From JAFDZV01 sp966128725 (GTDB lineage Bacteria; Bacteroidota; Ignavibacteria; OLB7), in the NCBI GenBank assembly GCA_966128725.1, contig CBHYLN010000055.1, positions 1 to 31,396 of the forward strand: 31,396 nucleotides of DNA, read 5' to 3'. The notes under the pieces were generated by a model that saw only the letters and a program-made list of their open reading frames with translations, searched no databases and was not told the origin of the DNA. This document shows, in pieces, positions 16,540 to 26,030 of this stretch (its first letter is position 1; the number at the start of each line of letters is the position of its first letter). A program made the translations under genes and the position numbers.

Positions 16540-18204
16540 ATGGAACAGAACGTCCCGGCCGAACACGAGACAACGGAAGTACGGATCCCGGATAGCACAC
16601 TGCTGCCGATCGATTCGGTGGCCGGCTATCCGGCATTTCTTGCCGAGGATTCGGCGCATGATGGCGTGGTGCTGGGCGGCCAGCTTGATACGCTTGGCGA
16701 GCTGCGTTCGTTGGAGCGCTTCACGCCCGCGCATCGCGAAGGGCTTGTTGACGCAATCATCGGTGATCTTGCCGCCTGGGGCGCTCCGCAAGCGGCCCTG
16801 GATACGGTGCGGGTGCTGCAACGGCCCAATGCCTACGCCGTTGTTACCGGCCAGCAGGCCGGCATTGCCGGTGGTCCGCTCTATACCGTGTACAAGGCCG
16901 TGGGGACCGTGGCCGCCGCGCGAAGGCTTGCCGAGCTGCACCCCGGGCATGAGTTCGTGCCGGTGTTCTGGATCGAGGCCGACGACCACGATTTCGACGA
17001 GGTCCGGTCGCTTACGCTGCTGGACCGTTCCGGCGCGGTGACAACGGTTGGCTACAACGACAACGACGCACGCCAACTGCACGTAGGCGATCGTGCGATC
17101 AACCCGGAGGGATTGGCTGCGCTGATCGAGCAGGTCCGCGAGGCGCTGCCAACCAGCGAATACGGCGAGGCTGCCGTGCAACTGCTGCAACAGGCGTATG
17201 GCGACGAACATGCCCACACATTGGCCGATGGCTTTGCGCGGTTCCTGTACGCGCTGCTCGGCGATACGCCGTTGGTGCTGGTGTCGTCGCGCAATCCCGG
17301 GCTGAAGCGTCTTGCCGCCGATGTGTTCCAGCAGGAGGTCAGCCAGCCCGATCGGCTGTTCGCCGCGCTCGAGGCCGCCACGCAACGGCTTGCCGCCGAT
17401 GGGCTCCCGACGCCGATTGTTCCGAGGCATGGCGCGTTGTTCGTTACCGAGCAGGGCGAACGGCGTTCGCTTGATGCGGATGTTGATGGGTACGTTGTCC
17501 GCGGCACATCGCAGCGATATTCCGCGGACGAGCTTGTGGCGCTTTCGCTGACCGAGCCCGAACGGTTCTCGCCCAAGGTGGCGCTTCGGCCGATCGTGCA
17601 GGACGCGATCCTGCCAACGGCGATATATCTGGGCGGCCCCAGCGAGGTTGCGTATCTGCGCCAGGTGCGCGATGCGTACGCGCTGTTTGGCCAGCAGGCC
17701 CCGGCGTTGGCGCCGCGCCCGTTTGTGCTGCTCGTGGAGCCGCGCATCCGGCGCGCAATCGAGACGGCAGGACTGCGGCTGGAGCAGTTGATCGCCGAGG
17801 AGTTCGACGCCGCGACACATTTCGTGGACGATGCCGCCGAGCAGCGGATCGAAAGCGCACGCGCCGCCGCCGTGGATCTGGTTACGCAGGCCGCGGCCGC
17901 GATGAGCGGCGTTGTGGAGAGTACCGATCCAACGCTGACCAAGTCACTGGGTGCGGCCCAGGCCAACGCGGTGAAGGCCTTCGACGACCTCGCGAAGCGT
18001 CTGTCGGCCGCGCTTCGCAGGCGGCAGGGAACCGAGATCGAACGGTTGAACGGTGCGCGCACCGCGCTTATGCCGGCCGGTGTGCCGCAGGAGCGCAAGC
18101 TGAACGCACTGTGGGCGGTGGGGCGTGTCGGGCTTCAGAGATTCCGGAGCGCCATCCAGGCGATCGATATTCACAACGGCGTTGTGCAGGCGATCGACCT
18201 GTAG
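16540..18204 (+). CDS. bshC: Bacillithiol biosynthesis cysteine-adding enzyme BshC
   Basis: A 554-residue protein with BshC hallmarks: VVTGQQAGIAGGPLYTVYK (101-119), PVFWIEADDHDFDEV (141-155) and, further on, LPTAIYLGGPSEVAYLRQ. BshC performs the last step of bacillithiol synthesis, joining cysteine to glucosaminyl-malate, giving the low-molecular-weight thiol used instead of glutathione by many Firmicutes, Bacteroidota and Chlorobi. The C-terminal part (about 420-520) is probably the coiled-coil dimerisation region. The ATG at 16540 is two bases after the nth stop, so nth and bshC are one operon. bshA and bshB are not in the window. Length is close to the family norm. Confidence 0.92.
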   Translation: MEQNVPAEHETTEVRIPDSTLLPIDSVAGYPAFLAEDSAHDGVVLGGQLDTLGELRSLERFTPAHREGLVDAIIGDLAAWGAPQAALDTVRVLQRPNAYAVVTGQQAGIAGGPLYTVYKAVGTVAAARRLAELHPGHEFVPVFWIEADDHDFDEVRSLTLLDRSGAVTTVGYNDNDARQLHVGDRAINPEGLAALIEQVREALPTSEYGEAAVQLLQQAYGDEHAHTLADGFARFLYALLGDTPLVLVSSRNPGLKRLAADVFQQEVSQPDRLFAALEAATQRLAADGLPTPIVPRHGALFVTEQGERRSLDADVDGYVVRGTSQRYSADELVALSLTEPERFSPKVALRPIVQDAILPTAIYLGGPSEVAYLRQVRDAYALFGQQAPALAPRPFVLLVEPRIRRAIETAGLRLEQLIAEEFDAATHFVDDAAEQRIESARAAAVDLVTQAAAAMSGVVESTDPTLTKSLGAAQANAVKAFDDLAKRLSAALRRRQGTEIERLNGARTALMPAGVPQERKLNALWAVGRVGLQRFRSAIQAIDIHNGVVQAIDL

Positions 18205-18259
18205 CCCCTCCCACCCTGAGCGCGCCTGTGTTGCAAGGCGCACAGGAATGGATGGTGTG

Positions 18260-18302
18260 AAAAACAGCGGTGCCCTTCTCCCGTGATCGGGGGAAGGGCA
18301 CC
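18260..18302 (-). terminator. Terminator of ispG (minus strand)
   Basis: A 14-bp stem (18269-18282 with 18289-18302, one G-T pair, 6-nt loop) lies in the convergent gap between bshC and ispG. Read on the minus strand it is followed by GCTG and five T (18264-18260), so it mainly ends the ispG transcript, but the stem may also stop bshC transcription. Confidence 0.8.
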
Positions 18303-18351
18303 TGTATGTTGGGCCGGTGTGCCGGCCGTTATGTTCTGGGCCGCGTTGGCG

Positions 18352-19494
18352 TTATGCCTCGGGCTGGAACTTCTCAACTTCCTCCAGCACCGCCGCGACG
18401 ATTTCATCTTCCTTGATGCGCCGTACCACCTCGCCCTTGCGGTACAGGATGCCCACGCCTTTGCCGGCCGCGATGCCGATGTCGGCCTCGGAGGCTTCGC
18501 CGGGACCATTCACAACGCAGCCAAGCAGCGCGATCTTCACCGGCTTCTTTACGCCTTGCAGGGCCTCCTCAAGCTGGCGCGTAACCTTGAACAGGTCGAT
18601 TTCCAGGCGTCCGCACGTTGGGCAGGCGATGATCTCCACGGCCCGCGAGGCAAGGCCCAACGAGCGGAGGATCTCCTTGCCAACCTCAACCTCGCGCTCG
18701 GGTTCATCCGTCAGCGATACGCGGATCGTGTCGCCGATGCCCTCGGCAAGCAGCGTGCCGATGCCCACCGATGACTTTATGGTGCCAACGCGCGTGGTGC
18801 CGGCCTCGGTTACGCCCAGATGCAGCGGGTAGTCCGTGCGCTCGGCGATCAGCCGGTAGGCCTCGATCATCAGACGAACATCGGTGGACTTCACCGAGAT
18901 GATCATGTCCTCGAATCCGAATTCGCGGCCGATATCGGCATGCCGCATCGCCGACTCGAACAGCGCTTCGGCTGTCGGGTAGCCGTGTTTATCCAGGATG
19001 TCGGATTCCAGCGAGCCGGAGTTCACGCCGATGCGGATCGGGATGCGGCGCTCGCGGGCGGCGGCCAGCACCTGATGGATACGCTCCTTGGAGCCGATGT
19101 TGCCCGGGTTGATGCGCACCTTGGCCACGCCGGCCTCGATTGCCTTCAGCGCGAATACGTGGTTGAAGTGGATGTCGGCAACAATCGGCACGTTCACGCC
19201 GCGCACGATTTCACCGATTGACTCGGCCGCTTCCCAATCGTTGACCGTGATGCGAACGATATCCACGCCCGCTTCCTCGCAGCGCTTCACCTGCGCTATC
19301 GTGGCCTTCGCGTCGCCGGTTTTCGTTTTGGTCATCGTCTGCACCGATATCGGCGCGCCGGCGCCAACCGGTATCGAGCCGATCATCACGCGCCGCGATT
19401 TCCGCCTGCGGAAAGGGGCCGTGGCAATCGGGTATTCGTCGTGCGTGGCGCCGTTGGCGCCAGCGATGGGAAGCTCGATCGATTTGGTATTCAT
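18352..19494 (-). CDS. ispG: 4-hydroxy-3-methylbut-2-enyl diphosphate synthase
   Basis: A 380-residue IspG (GcpE), converting MEcPP to HMBPP in the MEP isoprenoid pathway with reducing power from ferredoxin or flavodoxin. The TIM-barrel half starts near RRKSRRVMIGSIPVGAGAP; the C-terminal half binds the [4Fe-4S] cluster through C291, C294 (ACPTCGR) and C326 (LLGCVVNGPGEA), with the adjacent Glu333. This is the compact bacterial form without the plant/Chlamydia insertion domain. The ATG at 19494 is preferred over an in-frame TTG just before it. It follows the rhomboid gene by about 175 bases on the same strand and has its own terminator. Confidence 0.95.
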   Translation of the reverse strand: MNTKSIELPIAGANGATHDEYPIATAPFRRRKSRRVMIGSIPVGAGAPISVQTMTKTKTGDAKATIAQVKRCEEAGVDIVRITVNDWEAAESIGEIVRGVNVPIVADIHFNHVFALKAIEAGVAKVRINPGNIGSKERIHQVLAAARERRIPIRIGVNSGSLESDILDKHGYPTAEALFESAMRHADIGREFGFEDMIISVKSTDVRLMIEAYRLIAERTDYPLHLGVTEAGTTRVGTIKSSVGIGTLLAEGIGDTIRVSLTDEPEREVEVGKEILRSLGLASRAVEIIACPTCGRLEIDLFKVTRQLEEALQGVKKPVKIALLGCVVNGPGEASEADIGIAAGKGVGILYRKGEVVRRIKEDEIVAAVLEEVEKFQPEA

Positions 19495-19669
19495 CAACGC
19501 TGATTGCTGAAGTGCCGTGCGCCGCGTTGCGATCGAACGCGGTGCCTGCTATCGTCCTCTGTGGGCCTGGCGGCATGCCAGGCGCCAACTGTGCCCCACA
19601 ATATGCTTCGAACGGGTGGTTTGTGCGCGCACCCACATCCGTTTCACGCAGTGCCTGGGTGCTTCGAAG

Positions 19670-20584
19670 CTACTGGATCCGGCGGCTTGCCTGGATCAGC
19701 CGTTCCTTTTCGTCGTCGGTGAGGCTGTTGTATCCCTCGCGATTGGCCTTGTCAAGAAGGGAATCGATCAGCGCCTGGTCATCCCCGAAGTTCAACACCG
19801 GGTTTGCGCGTGGCGCCGGCTGGGATTCGCGCACGCGGGCATCCACCACCGAAAGATCCACGATCCGTGCGGGCATCGAGGGTTGTTGCCGCATCGGGGG
19901 CGATGTGGGGCCACCAAACGGATCCAGGCCCGCTGCCCGCCGTTGGCGGCGGCGAATCAACCAGAGTGTAAGGAACCCGATCGCGGCCCCGCCCAGGTGG
20001 GCGAAGTGCGCCACGCCGTCGCCGGCACGAGTGACACCCATGAACAGATCGATGCCAACGAACACGATGGCGGCGTATTTCGCCGGCATCGGTATGAACA
20101 TCGAGAGATACACAATGCGCTTGGGGAACAGAACGGCAAAACCCACAACCACACCCATCACCGCGCCGGATGCCCCGATCGCCGGATGGATGTCGCCCAT
20201 GAAATACGTCCAGATGGAGTGGATCACCCCGGCGCCAATACCGCACAGGAAATAATACGTCGTGAATCGTTTGGCGCCCCACAGGTTTGCCAGCTCCACA
20301 CCGAACATCCAGAGCGCCAGCATGTTGAAGAACACGTGGCCGAACTCCAGATGCACGAACATGTGGGTTACGTACTGCCAGGGTATGAACATGCCGCGGG
20401 CAATCGGCCACAACGCGCCGTACTCGATGATGAATTCACCGGGCGCATTCGTGGCCGCCGGATCGCGTAACCCGATCTGGCAGATCAGGAATACCAGCAC
20501 ATTCAGCCCGATGATCCACCGCAACACCGGCGGGAACATCTCGAACCGAAGCGGGTTCCGACTCTGTCCACTGTACATCTGCAT
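19670..20584 (-). CDS. Rhomboid family intramembrane serine protease
   Basis: A 304-residue rhomboid with about six membrane segments. The oxyanion-hole residues are in HMFVHLEFGHVFFN (H78, N87), the catalytic Ser139 is in GASG (137-140), and the catalytic His is probably H196 in VAHFAHLGGAAIGF. Rhomboids cleave transmembrane segments of other membrane proteins. A hydrophilic C-terminal tail of about 85 residues (RRRQRRAAG onward, Pro-rich) extends beyond the core, probably in the cytoplasm. Start at ATG 20584, with another Met two residues in. It lies downstream of pgk across 131 bases on the same strand. Substrate unknown. Confidence 0.9.
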   Translation of the reverse strand: MQMYSGQSRNPLRFEMFPPVLRWIIGLNVLVFLICQIGLRDPAATNAPGEFIIEYGALWPIARGMFIPWQYVTHMFVHLEFGHVFFNMLALWMFGVELANLWGAKRFTTYYFLCGIGAGVIHSIWTYFMGDIHPAIGASGAVMGVVVGFAVLFPKRIVYLSMFIPMPAKYAAIVFVGIDLFMGVTRAGDGVAHFAHLGGAAIGFLTLWLIRRRQRRAAGLDPFGGPTSPPMRQQPSMPARIVDLSVVDARVRESQPAPRANPVLNFGDDQALIDSLLDKANREGYNSLTDDEKERLIQASRRIQ

Positions 20585-20715
20585 CGTGTCATCCAGAAAA
20601 GCGGCATCAACGTACGCCTGCGCAATGACGAGTTCAACAACCGTGGATTGTCGCCATCGGTTCCGTGCCTCGGCACAGCAGTGTATATGATAACCACCGA
20701 ACCTGCTGAAACCTG

Positions 20716-21909
20716 CTACGCGACGTCCAACGCGGCAACGCCGGGCAGCACCTTGCCCTCCAGAAACTCCAACGAAGCGCCACCTCCGGTTGAGACATGG
20801 GTGACGCTTGATTCCAGGCCGAACTGGGCAATCGCGGCGGCGGAGTCACCACCGCCCACAATCGTGGTTGCCCCAAGCTGCGTGGCCGCGGCCATCGCGT
20901 TCGCAACACTGTGCGTTCCGGCGGCAAACGGCGCCATCTCGAACACGCCCATCGGCCCGTTCCATACAACGGTGCGGGCCGAGCTGATGTGTTCGGAGAA
21001 CAATTGCCGGGTGGCCGGGCCGATATCCAGGCCCATCCAGCCGTCGGGGATTGCCTCGGACGCCACCACCTGTGTTGCGGCGTCGGCCGCGAAACGGTCG
21101 GCCACAACCGAATCGGTTGGCAGCACCACCGCCACGTTTCTGGCCGCGGCGTCGGCCAGCACGCGCGCTGCAACCTCGATCTTCTCCTGCTCCACCAGCG
21201 ACGTCCCCACATTCAGCCCCTTGGCTCGCAGGAAGGTATACGTCATCCCGCCGCCAATCAGGATGGTGTCGCAAACGCCAAGCAGTGCGTCGATCACGTC
21301 GATCTTGCCGGAGATCTTCGAGCCGCCCAGTATGGCAACAAACGGCCGCTGGGGATTGCGCACCGCATCGCCCAGGAACTTCAGCTCCTTCAGCAACAGA
21401 TAACCGGCGGCGTGTTCGGCAACCAGATGCGCCACGGCCTCGGTTGAGGCGTGGGCGCGATGCGCGGTGCCGAACGCATCGTTGATGTACACATCGGCAA
21501 GCCGTGCAAGCTGGGCGGCGAATGCGGGATCGTTGGCCTCCTCCTCCTTATGGAATCGGAGATTCTCCAGCAGCACAACATCGCCGGCCGCCATCGCGGC
21601 CACCACGGCCTCGGTTTCGGCGCCGATACAGTCCGGTGCCAGCGTTACCGGCTGCGCAAGCAGTGTGGCCAGGCAATCGGCTGCCGGACGCAGCGAGTAT
21701 TTCATCGCGCGCTCGCCCTTCGGGCGACCCAGGTGCGACATAAGGATGGCCCGGCCGCCGCTGGCGATAATCCTGCGAATGGTTGGCAACGACTCGGCGA
21801 TGCGCTTGTTGTCGGTAACGTTGCCGGCGTCATCAAGCGGCACGTTGAAATCTACGCGCACCAGCACGCGCTTGCCCGCGAGGTCCAGTTGATCAATCGA
21901 ACGAATCAT
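20716..21909 (-). CDS. pgk: Phosphoglycerate kinase
   Basis: A 397-residue PGK, which makes ATP and 3-phosphoglycerate from 1,3-bisphosphoglycerate. The N-terminal signature is GKRVLVRVDFNVPLDDAG, followed by MSHLGRPKG (substrate-binding basic patch) and AILGGSKISGKIDVI; the nucleotide region has VWNGPMGVFE and STGGGASLEFLEG. The ATG at 21909 gives the standard N-terminus MIRSIDQLDLAGKRV; upstream frame extension to 22023 has no similarity. It follows gap after 141 bases that contain nested inverted repeats, so the two glycolytic genes probably form an operon with processing or attenuation between them. Confidence 0.96.
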   Translation of the reverse strand: MIRSIDQLDLAGKRVLVRVDFNVPLDDAGNVTDNKRIAESLPTIRRIIASGGRAILMSHLGRPKGERAMKYSLRPAADCLATLLAQPVTLAPDCIGAETEAVVAAMAAGDVVLLENLRFHKEEEANDPAFAAQLARLADVYINDAFGTAHRAHASTEAVAHLVAEHAAGYLLLKELKFLGDAVRNPQRPFVAILGGSKISGKIDVIDALLGVCDTILIGGGMTYTFLRAKGLNVGTSLVEQEKIEVAARVLADAAARNVAVVLPTDSVVADRFAADAATQVVASEAIPDGWMGLDIGPATRQLFSEHISSARTVVWNGPMGVFEMAPFAAGTHSVANAMAAATQLGATTIVGGGDSAAAIAQFGLESSVTHVSTGGGASLEFLEGKVLPGVAALDVA

Positions 21910-21960
21910 CGTCTGCCTGTGACTGAGAATGGTTTGAATGGTTCCCGTTGATCGCAACGC

Positions 21961-22050
21961 CTGTAAACGGCGAGCGGGTGGTACCGGCGCGTACCGCAAC
22001 CGATTTCCCCACCCGCTTCGCACACGTTCGCTTGCCCGCCGGTTGCCCGT

Positions 22051-22056
<6 letters not shown>
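21961..22056 (-). other. Nested inverted repeats between gap and pgk
   Basis: CTGTAAACGG (21961-21970) is the exact reverse complement of 22047-22056, an outer stem that includes the gap stop codon. Inside it AGCGGGTGG (21973-21981) pairs exactly with 22009-22017. A short GGTAC/GTACC pair (21980-21984, 21991-21995) competes with the inner stem. No T tract follows on the minus strand, so a simple terminator is unlikely; an mRNA-stability or processing structure is more likely. Confidence 0.6.
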
Positions 22057-23049
<993 letters not shown>

Positions 23050-23310
23050 AAGGTCTTGTTCGCTCCTTGAAGATCAGCCCGGATGGGCAATGGAATACGT
23101 TGAGAAAAGCAGTACGAAACTACGAAGATGGTGATTGCCGGGCATGACAGTCGGTAACAGCGCCGGCCCGCGAAGCGTGTTGCGGCACGGATTACAGCGC
23201 GATGGCCCTGCTGGCCGAATGGTTGGGGCGGGCGTGGGTTTCAACCTGAAAACTCGCCGGCCGGCGGCGGTGTTGTAGATTGGGCGCAACGAAACACACG
23301 GGGGAAGTAC

Positions 23311-24168
23311 ATGCAGATCGGTCGGTACAGTGTTGATCTTGTCGAAACATGCCGTTTCGCGCTCGATGGTGGCGCCATGTTCGGCGTTGTGCCCAAGAAC
23401 CTGTGGGCAAAGGCCTATCCACATGTTGATGACCAGAACCGTATTGCGATGTCGGCACGGGCGCTGCTGATTCGCGGCGAAGGGCGCGTGATCCTTGTGG
23501 ATGCCGGCTGCGGCACCAAGATGGGCGCCAAGCTGGAGACGATCTACGCGCTGGACCATTCGATGTATACCCTGGATGCCGGCCTTGCGGCGCACGGTGT
23601 TGCGCCGGCCGACGTTACGGACTTCGTTTACACACACCTGCATTTCGATCATGCGGGCGGCTCCACGCGGCTGGATGACGATGGCACGGTTGTGCCAACA
23701 TTCCCCAACGCTCGGCACTATGTGCAGCGCGATCATCTGGAGTGGGCCGAGCACCCGACCGACAAGGACCGCGCCAGCTTCATGCCGGAGAACTGGCGGC
23801 CGGTGGCCGATCGCGGCCTGCTGCACACGCTGGACGGCGCCGGCGATCTGTTCCCGGATATCGAGCTGCGCGTGGTGAACGGGCACACACGGGCCATGCA
23901 GATGGTTGTTGTGCGTGGCGGCGATCAGGGGCCGGCCGGGCTTGCCTACTGCGCTGATCTGATACCCACCAGCGCGCATGTTCCGTTCCCCTACGTGATG
24001 GGCTACGACAATTTTCCGCTTACCACGCTCGAGGAAAAAAAGCAGTTCATTCCGGAGGCGTGCGATCGCGGCTGGCTGCTGGCATTCGAGCACGACGCCT
24101 TTACCGATGCGGCGCGGCTGGAAACCACGGCCAAGGGATTTGCCATAGCCGAACGCCTTGCGTTGTAG
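23311..24168 (+). CDS. MBL-fold metallohydrolase
   Basis: A 285-residue metallo-beta-lactamase-fold hydrolase. The zinc motif is THLHFDHAGG (H109, H111, D113, H114), with further ligands H192 (NGHT), D216 (YCADLIPT) and H261 (FEHDA), so a binuclear site is expected. The overall layout resembles quorum-quenching lactonase and related MBL enzymes, but the substrate cannot be read from sequence. A purine-rich GGGGGAAG precedes the ATG. It is first of a plus-strand trio with a Rieske ferredoxin (59 bases later) and queG. Confidence 0.85.
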   Translation: MQIGRYSVDLVETCRFALDGGAMFGVVPKNLWAKAYPHVDDQNRIAMSARALLIRGEGRVILVDAGCGTKMGAKLETIYALDHSMYTLDAGLAAHGVAPADVTDFVYTHLHFDHAGGSTRLDDDGTVVPTFPNARHYVQRDHLEWAEHPTDKDRASFMPENWRPVADRGLLHTLDGAGDLFPDIELRVVNGHTRAMQMVVVRGGDQGPAGLAYCADLIPTSAHVPFPYVMGYDNFPLTTLEEKKQFIPEACDRGWLLAFEHDAFTDAARLETTAKGFAIAERLAL

Positions 24169-24227
24169 CCGGGTGCATCCTTCCCCCGGGCGTTGCGCGC
24201 GTCTCTTTCTGAATTAGCTCAACAACG

Positions 24228-24572
24228 ATGTCCGATAAAGAATATATCCGCGTCTGTTCGCTGGCCGAGCTCCCACGCCGCCGTGGCCGCGAGGTTGTGT
24301 TCGACGAGGAAACCCAGGTAGCGGTGTTCCAGGTGGACGGGGCGTTGTACGCGGTGAGCAATATCTGCCCGCATCAGCATGCGCCGGTGATTGCCGAGGG
24401 GTACATCGAGGATTGCACGGTCACCTGCCCGCTGCACGGATGGGTGTATGACCTGAAAACCGGGCGGGCAATCGGCGGCACGGGGAAGCTGAAGACCTAC
24501 GAAGTGTTTCTCGACGGCGAGAGCGTGATGCTTGAACGCCCGGAGCCCGAGGAGCCTACCTGGACGATTTGA
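24228..24572 (+). CDS. Rieske [2Fe-2S] ferredoxin
   Basis: A 114-residue single-domain Rieske protein of the NirD / dioxygenase-ferredoxin type. The cluster ligands are C47-x-H49 and C67-x2-H70 (ICPHQHAP and CPLHGWVYD). Such proteins pass electrons to Rieske oxygenases or belong to nitrite reductase; the companion large subunit is absent here. It could supply electrons to the oxygenase alpha subunit encoded at 8351, or conceivably to the neighbouring QueG, but neither is shown. It sits between the MBL hydrolase and queG genes on the same strand. Confidence 0.87.
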   Translation: MSDKEYIRVCSLAELPRRRGREVVFDEETQVAVFQVDGALYAVSNICPHQHAPVIAEGYIEDCTVTCPLHGWVYDLKTGRAIGGTGKLKTYEVFLDGESVMLERPEPEEPTWTI

Positions 24573-24640
24573 TGTGCAACCGCTGCTGAGATGCCGCGCA
24601 CGCGCGGTTGGATAACCATCGAGCACTGGAACAATATCCC

Positions 24641-25618
24641 ATGCTGCCTGCTTCACAGCCCACGACGAATACCGACGACGCGGCTTCGCGTACCGAGCGT
24701 GTGCGGCGGTGCGCGGTCGAGGAGCTGGGATTTGACCTGGTTGGCGTTGCGCCGGCCGAACGCATGGACGCCGAGGCCGCGTTGTTCGCCGAGTGGGTTG
24801 CGCGCGGGAAACACGGCAGCATGGCGTGGATGGAGCGCAACATCGATCGCCGTGCCGATGTGGGGCTGATACTTCCCGGCGCCCGCAGCGTTGTTGCCGT
24901 GGCGCGCAACTACTACACGCCGCATCAGCATGGAACGGAACCCGATGTCGCCAAGATCAGCCGTTACGCCTGGGGGCGCGACTACCACAACATCCTGCCC
25001 AAAAAGCTGAAACGCCTGGCCGCGCGCATTGCCGAGCTAGTGCCCGGCGCCGAATCGCGCTGGTACGTGGATACCGGGCCGGTGCTGGAGAAGCAGTGGG
25101 CGGTGCGCGCAGGGATTGGGTGGATGGGCAAACACACCAACGTGATCACACGCGAGCTTGGAAGCTGGGTGTTCCTGGGGGTGCTTATCACCACCGCCGA
25201 GCTTGCGCCCGATACACCGCTGGCCGACTTCTGTGGCACCTGCACCCGTTGCATCGATGCCTGCCCAACCGATGCGATCACCGCGCCGTACCAGCTTGAC
25301 GCCACGCGCTGTATCAGCTACATCACCATCGAGGAGCGGCCCAAGAATGAGCTGCCGGCCGAGCTGGGCTCCGCGATGGAAAACTGGGTGTACGGCTGCG
25401 ATATCTGCCAGGACGTGTGCCCGTGGAACCGGTTCGAGCAACCCACAACCGAAGCCGATTTCGAGCCTCGCGCCGGCGTGCTTGATCTGACGGTGGGCCA
25501 GGCCGCTGCCATCACCGATGAAGAATTCGCCGAGCGGTTTCAGGGCAGCCCCGTGCGCCGCGCCACCGCCGAGGGCTTCCGCCGCAACGCGCGCGGGCTG
25601 GCAAAGGGGCGTGGGTGA
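24641..25618 (+). CDS. queG: Epoxyqueuosine reductase
   Basis: A 325-residue QueG, which reduces epoxyqueuosine to queuosine in tRNA using cobalamin and two [4Fe-4S] clusters. The proposed catalytic Asp is D144 in YVDTGPVLEKQWA. Eight cysteines fit the two clusters: CGTCTRCIDACP (C198, C201, C204, C208), C224, and CDICQDVCPWN (C253, C256, C260). I chose the ATG at 24641; an in-frame TTG at 24608 would add eleven residues. The C-terminal HEAT repeats of E. coli QueG are lacking, as in the short-form enzymes. Another queuosine gene, tgt, lies 1.9 kb downstream. Confidence 0.93.
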   Translation: MLPASQPTTNTDDAASRTERVRRCAVEELGFDLVGVAPAERMDAEAALFAEWVARGKHGSMAWMERNIDRRADVGLILPGARSVVAVARNYYTPHQHGTEPDVAKISRYAWGRDYHNILPKKLKRLAARIAELVPGAESRWYVDTGPVLEKQWAVRAGIGWMGKHTNVITRELGSWVFLGVLITTAELAPDTPLADFCGTCTRCIDACPTDAITAPYQLDATRCISYITIEERPKNELPAELGSAMENWVYGCDICQDVCPWNRFEQPTTEADFEPRAGVLDLTVGQAAAITDEEFAERFQGSPVRRATAEGFRRNARGLAKGRG

Positions 25619-25629
25619 GTTATCGACGC

Positions 25630-26030
25630 TGCGCGTTGTGTATGCGGTGGGATGTGGGAGGCGGGCGCAGCCGTCAGGTGTGCATGCGCGCAATGTGGGG
25701 CGCATGCACTGCCGTTGTCGGCGGCGCATGATTAATTCCTCGAGTTGTGCATGCGGTGCGATGTGTGGGGCGGGCACAGCCGTTGGCGGTGATGTATGGG
25801 TAACTCCTCGAGTTGTGCATGCGGTGCGATGTGTGGGGCGGGCACAGCCGTTGTCGGTGATGCATGGGTAACTCCTCGAGTTGTGCATGCGGTGCGATGT
25901 GTGGGGCGGGCACTGCCGTTGTCGGCGGCGCATGATTCATTCCTCGAGTTGTGCATGCGGTGCGATATGGGCCGCGGGCACTGCCGTCAGGGGCGGCGCA
26001 TGATTAACTCCGCGCGTCGCGCATGCGGCG
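25630..26030. repeat. 68-bp tandem repeat array
   Basis: This 412-bp convergent gap between queG and the MFS gene is filled by tandem repeats. CTCGAGTTGTGCATGCGG recurs at 25739, 25807, 25875 and 25943, exactly 68 bases apart. Degenerate copies occur to the left (from about 25630 and 25671) and a short one to the right (26011-26030), reaching the MFS stop. The copies at 25739 and 25807 differ at only two of 68 bases by my reading. The last third has two types: ...GATGCATGGGTAA and ...CGGCGCATGATT. The period is not a multiple of three, and no gene is seen. It contains AACTC-CTC-GAGTT, a small hairpin. Confidence 0.92.

Noticed and set aside
25630..26030. CRISPR array
   Set aside because: The repeat is periodic, but the would-be spacers are near copies of one another and the constant part is longer than the variable part. 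No cas gene is present. It is a tandem repeat.
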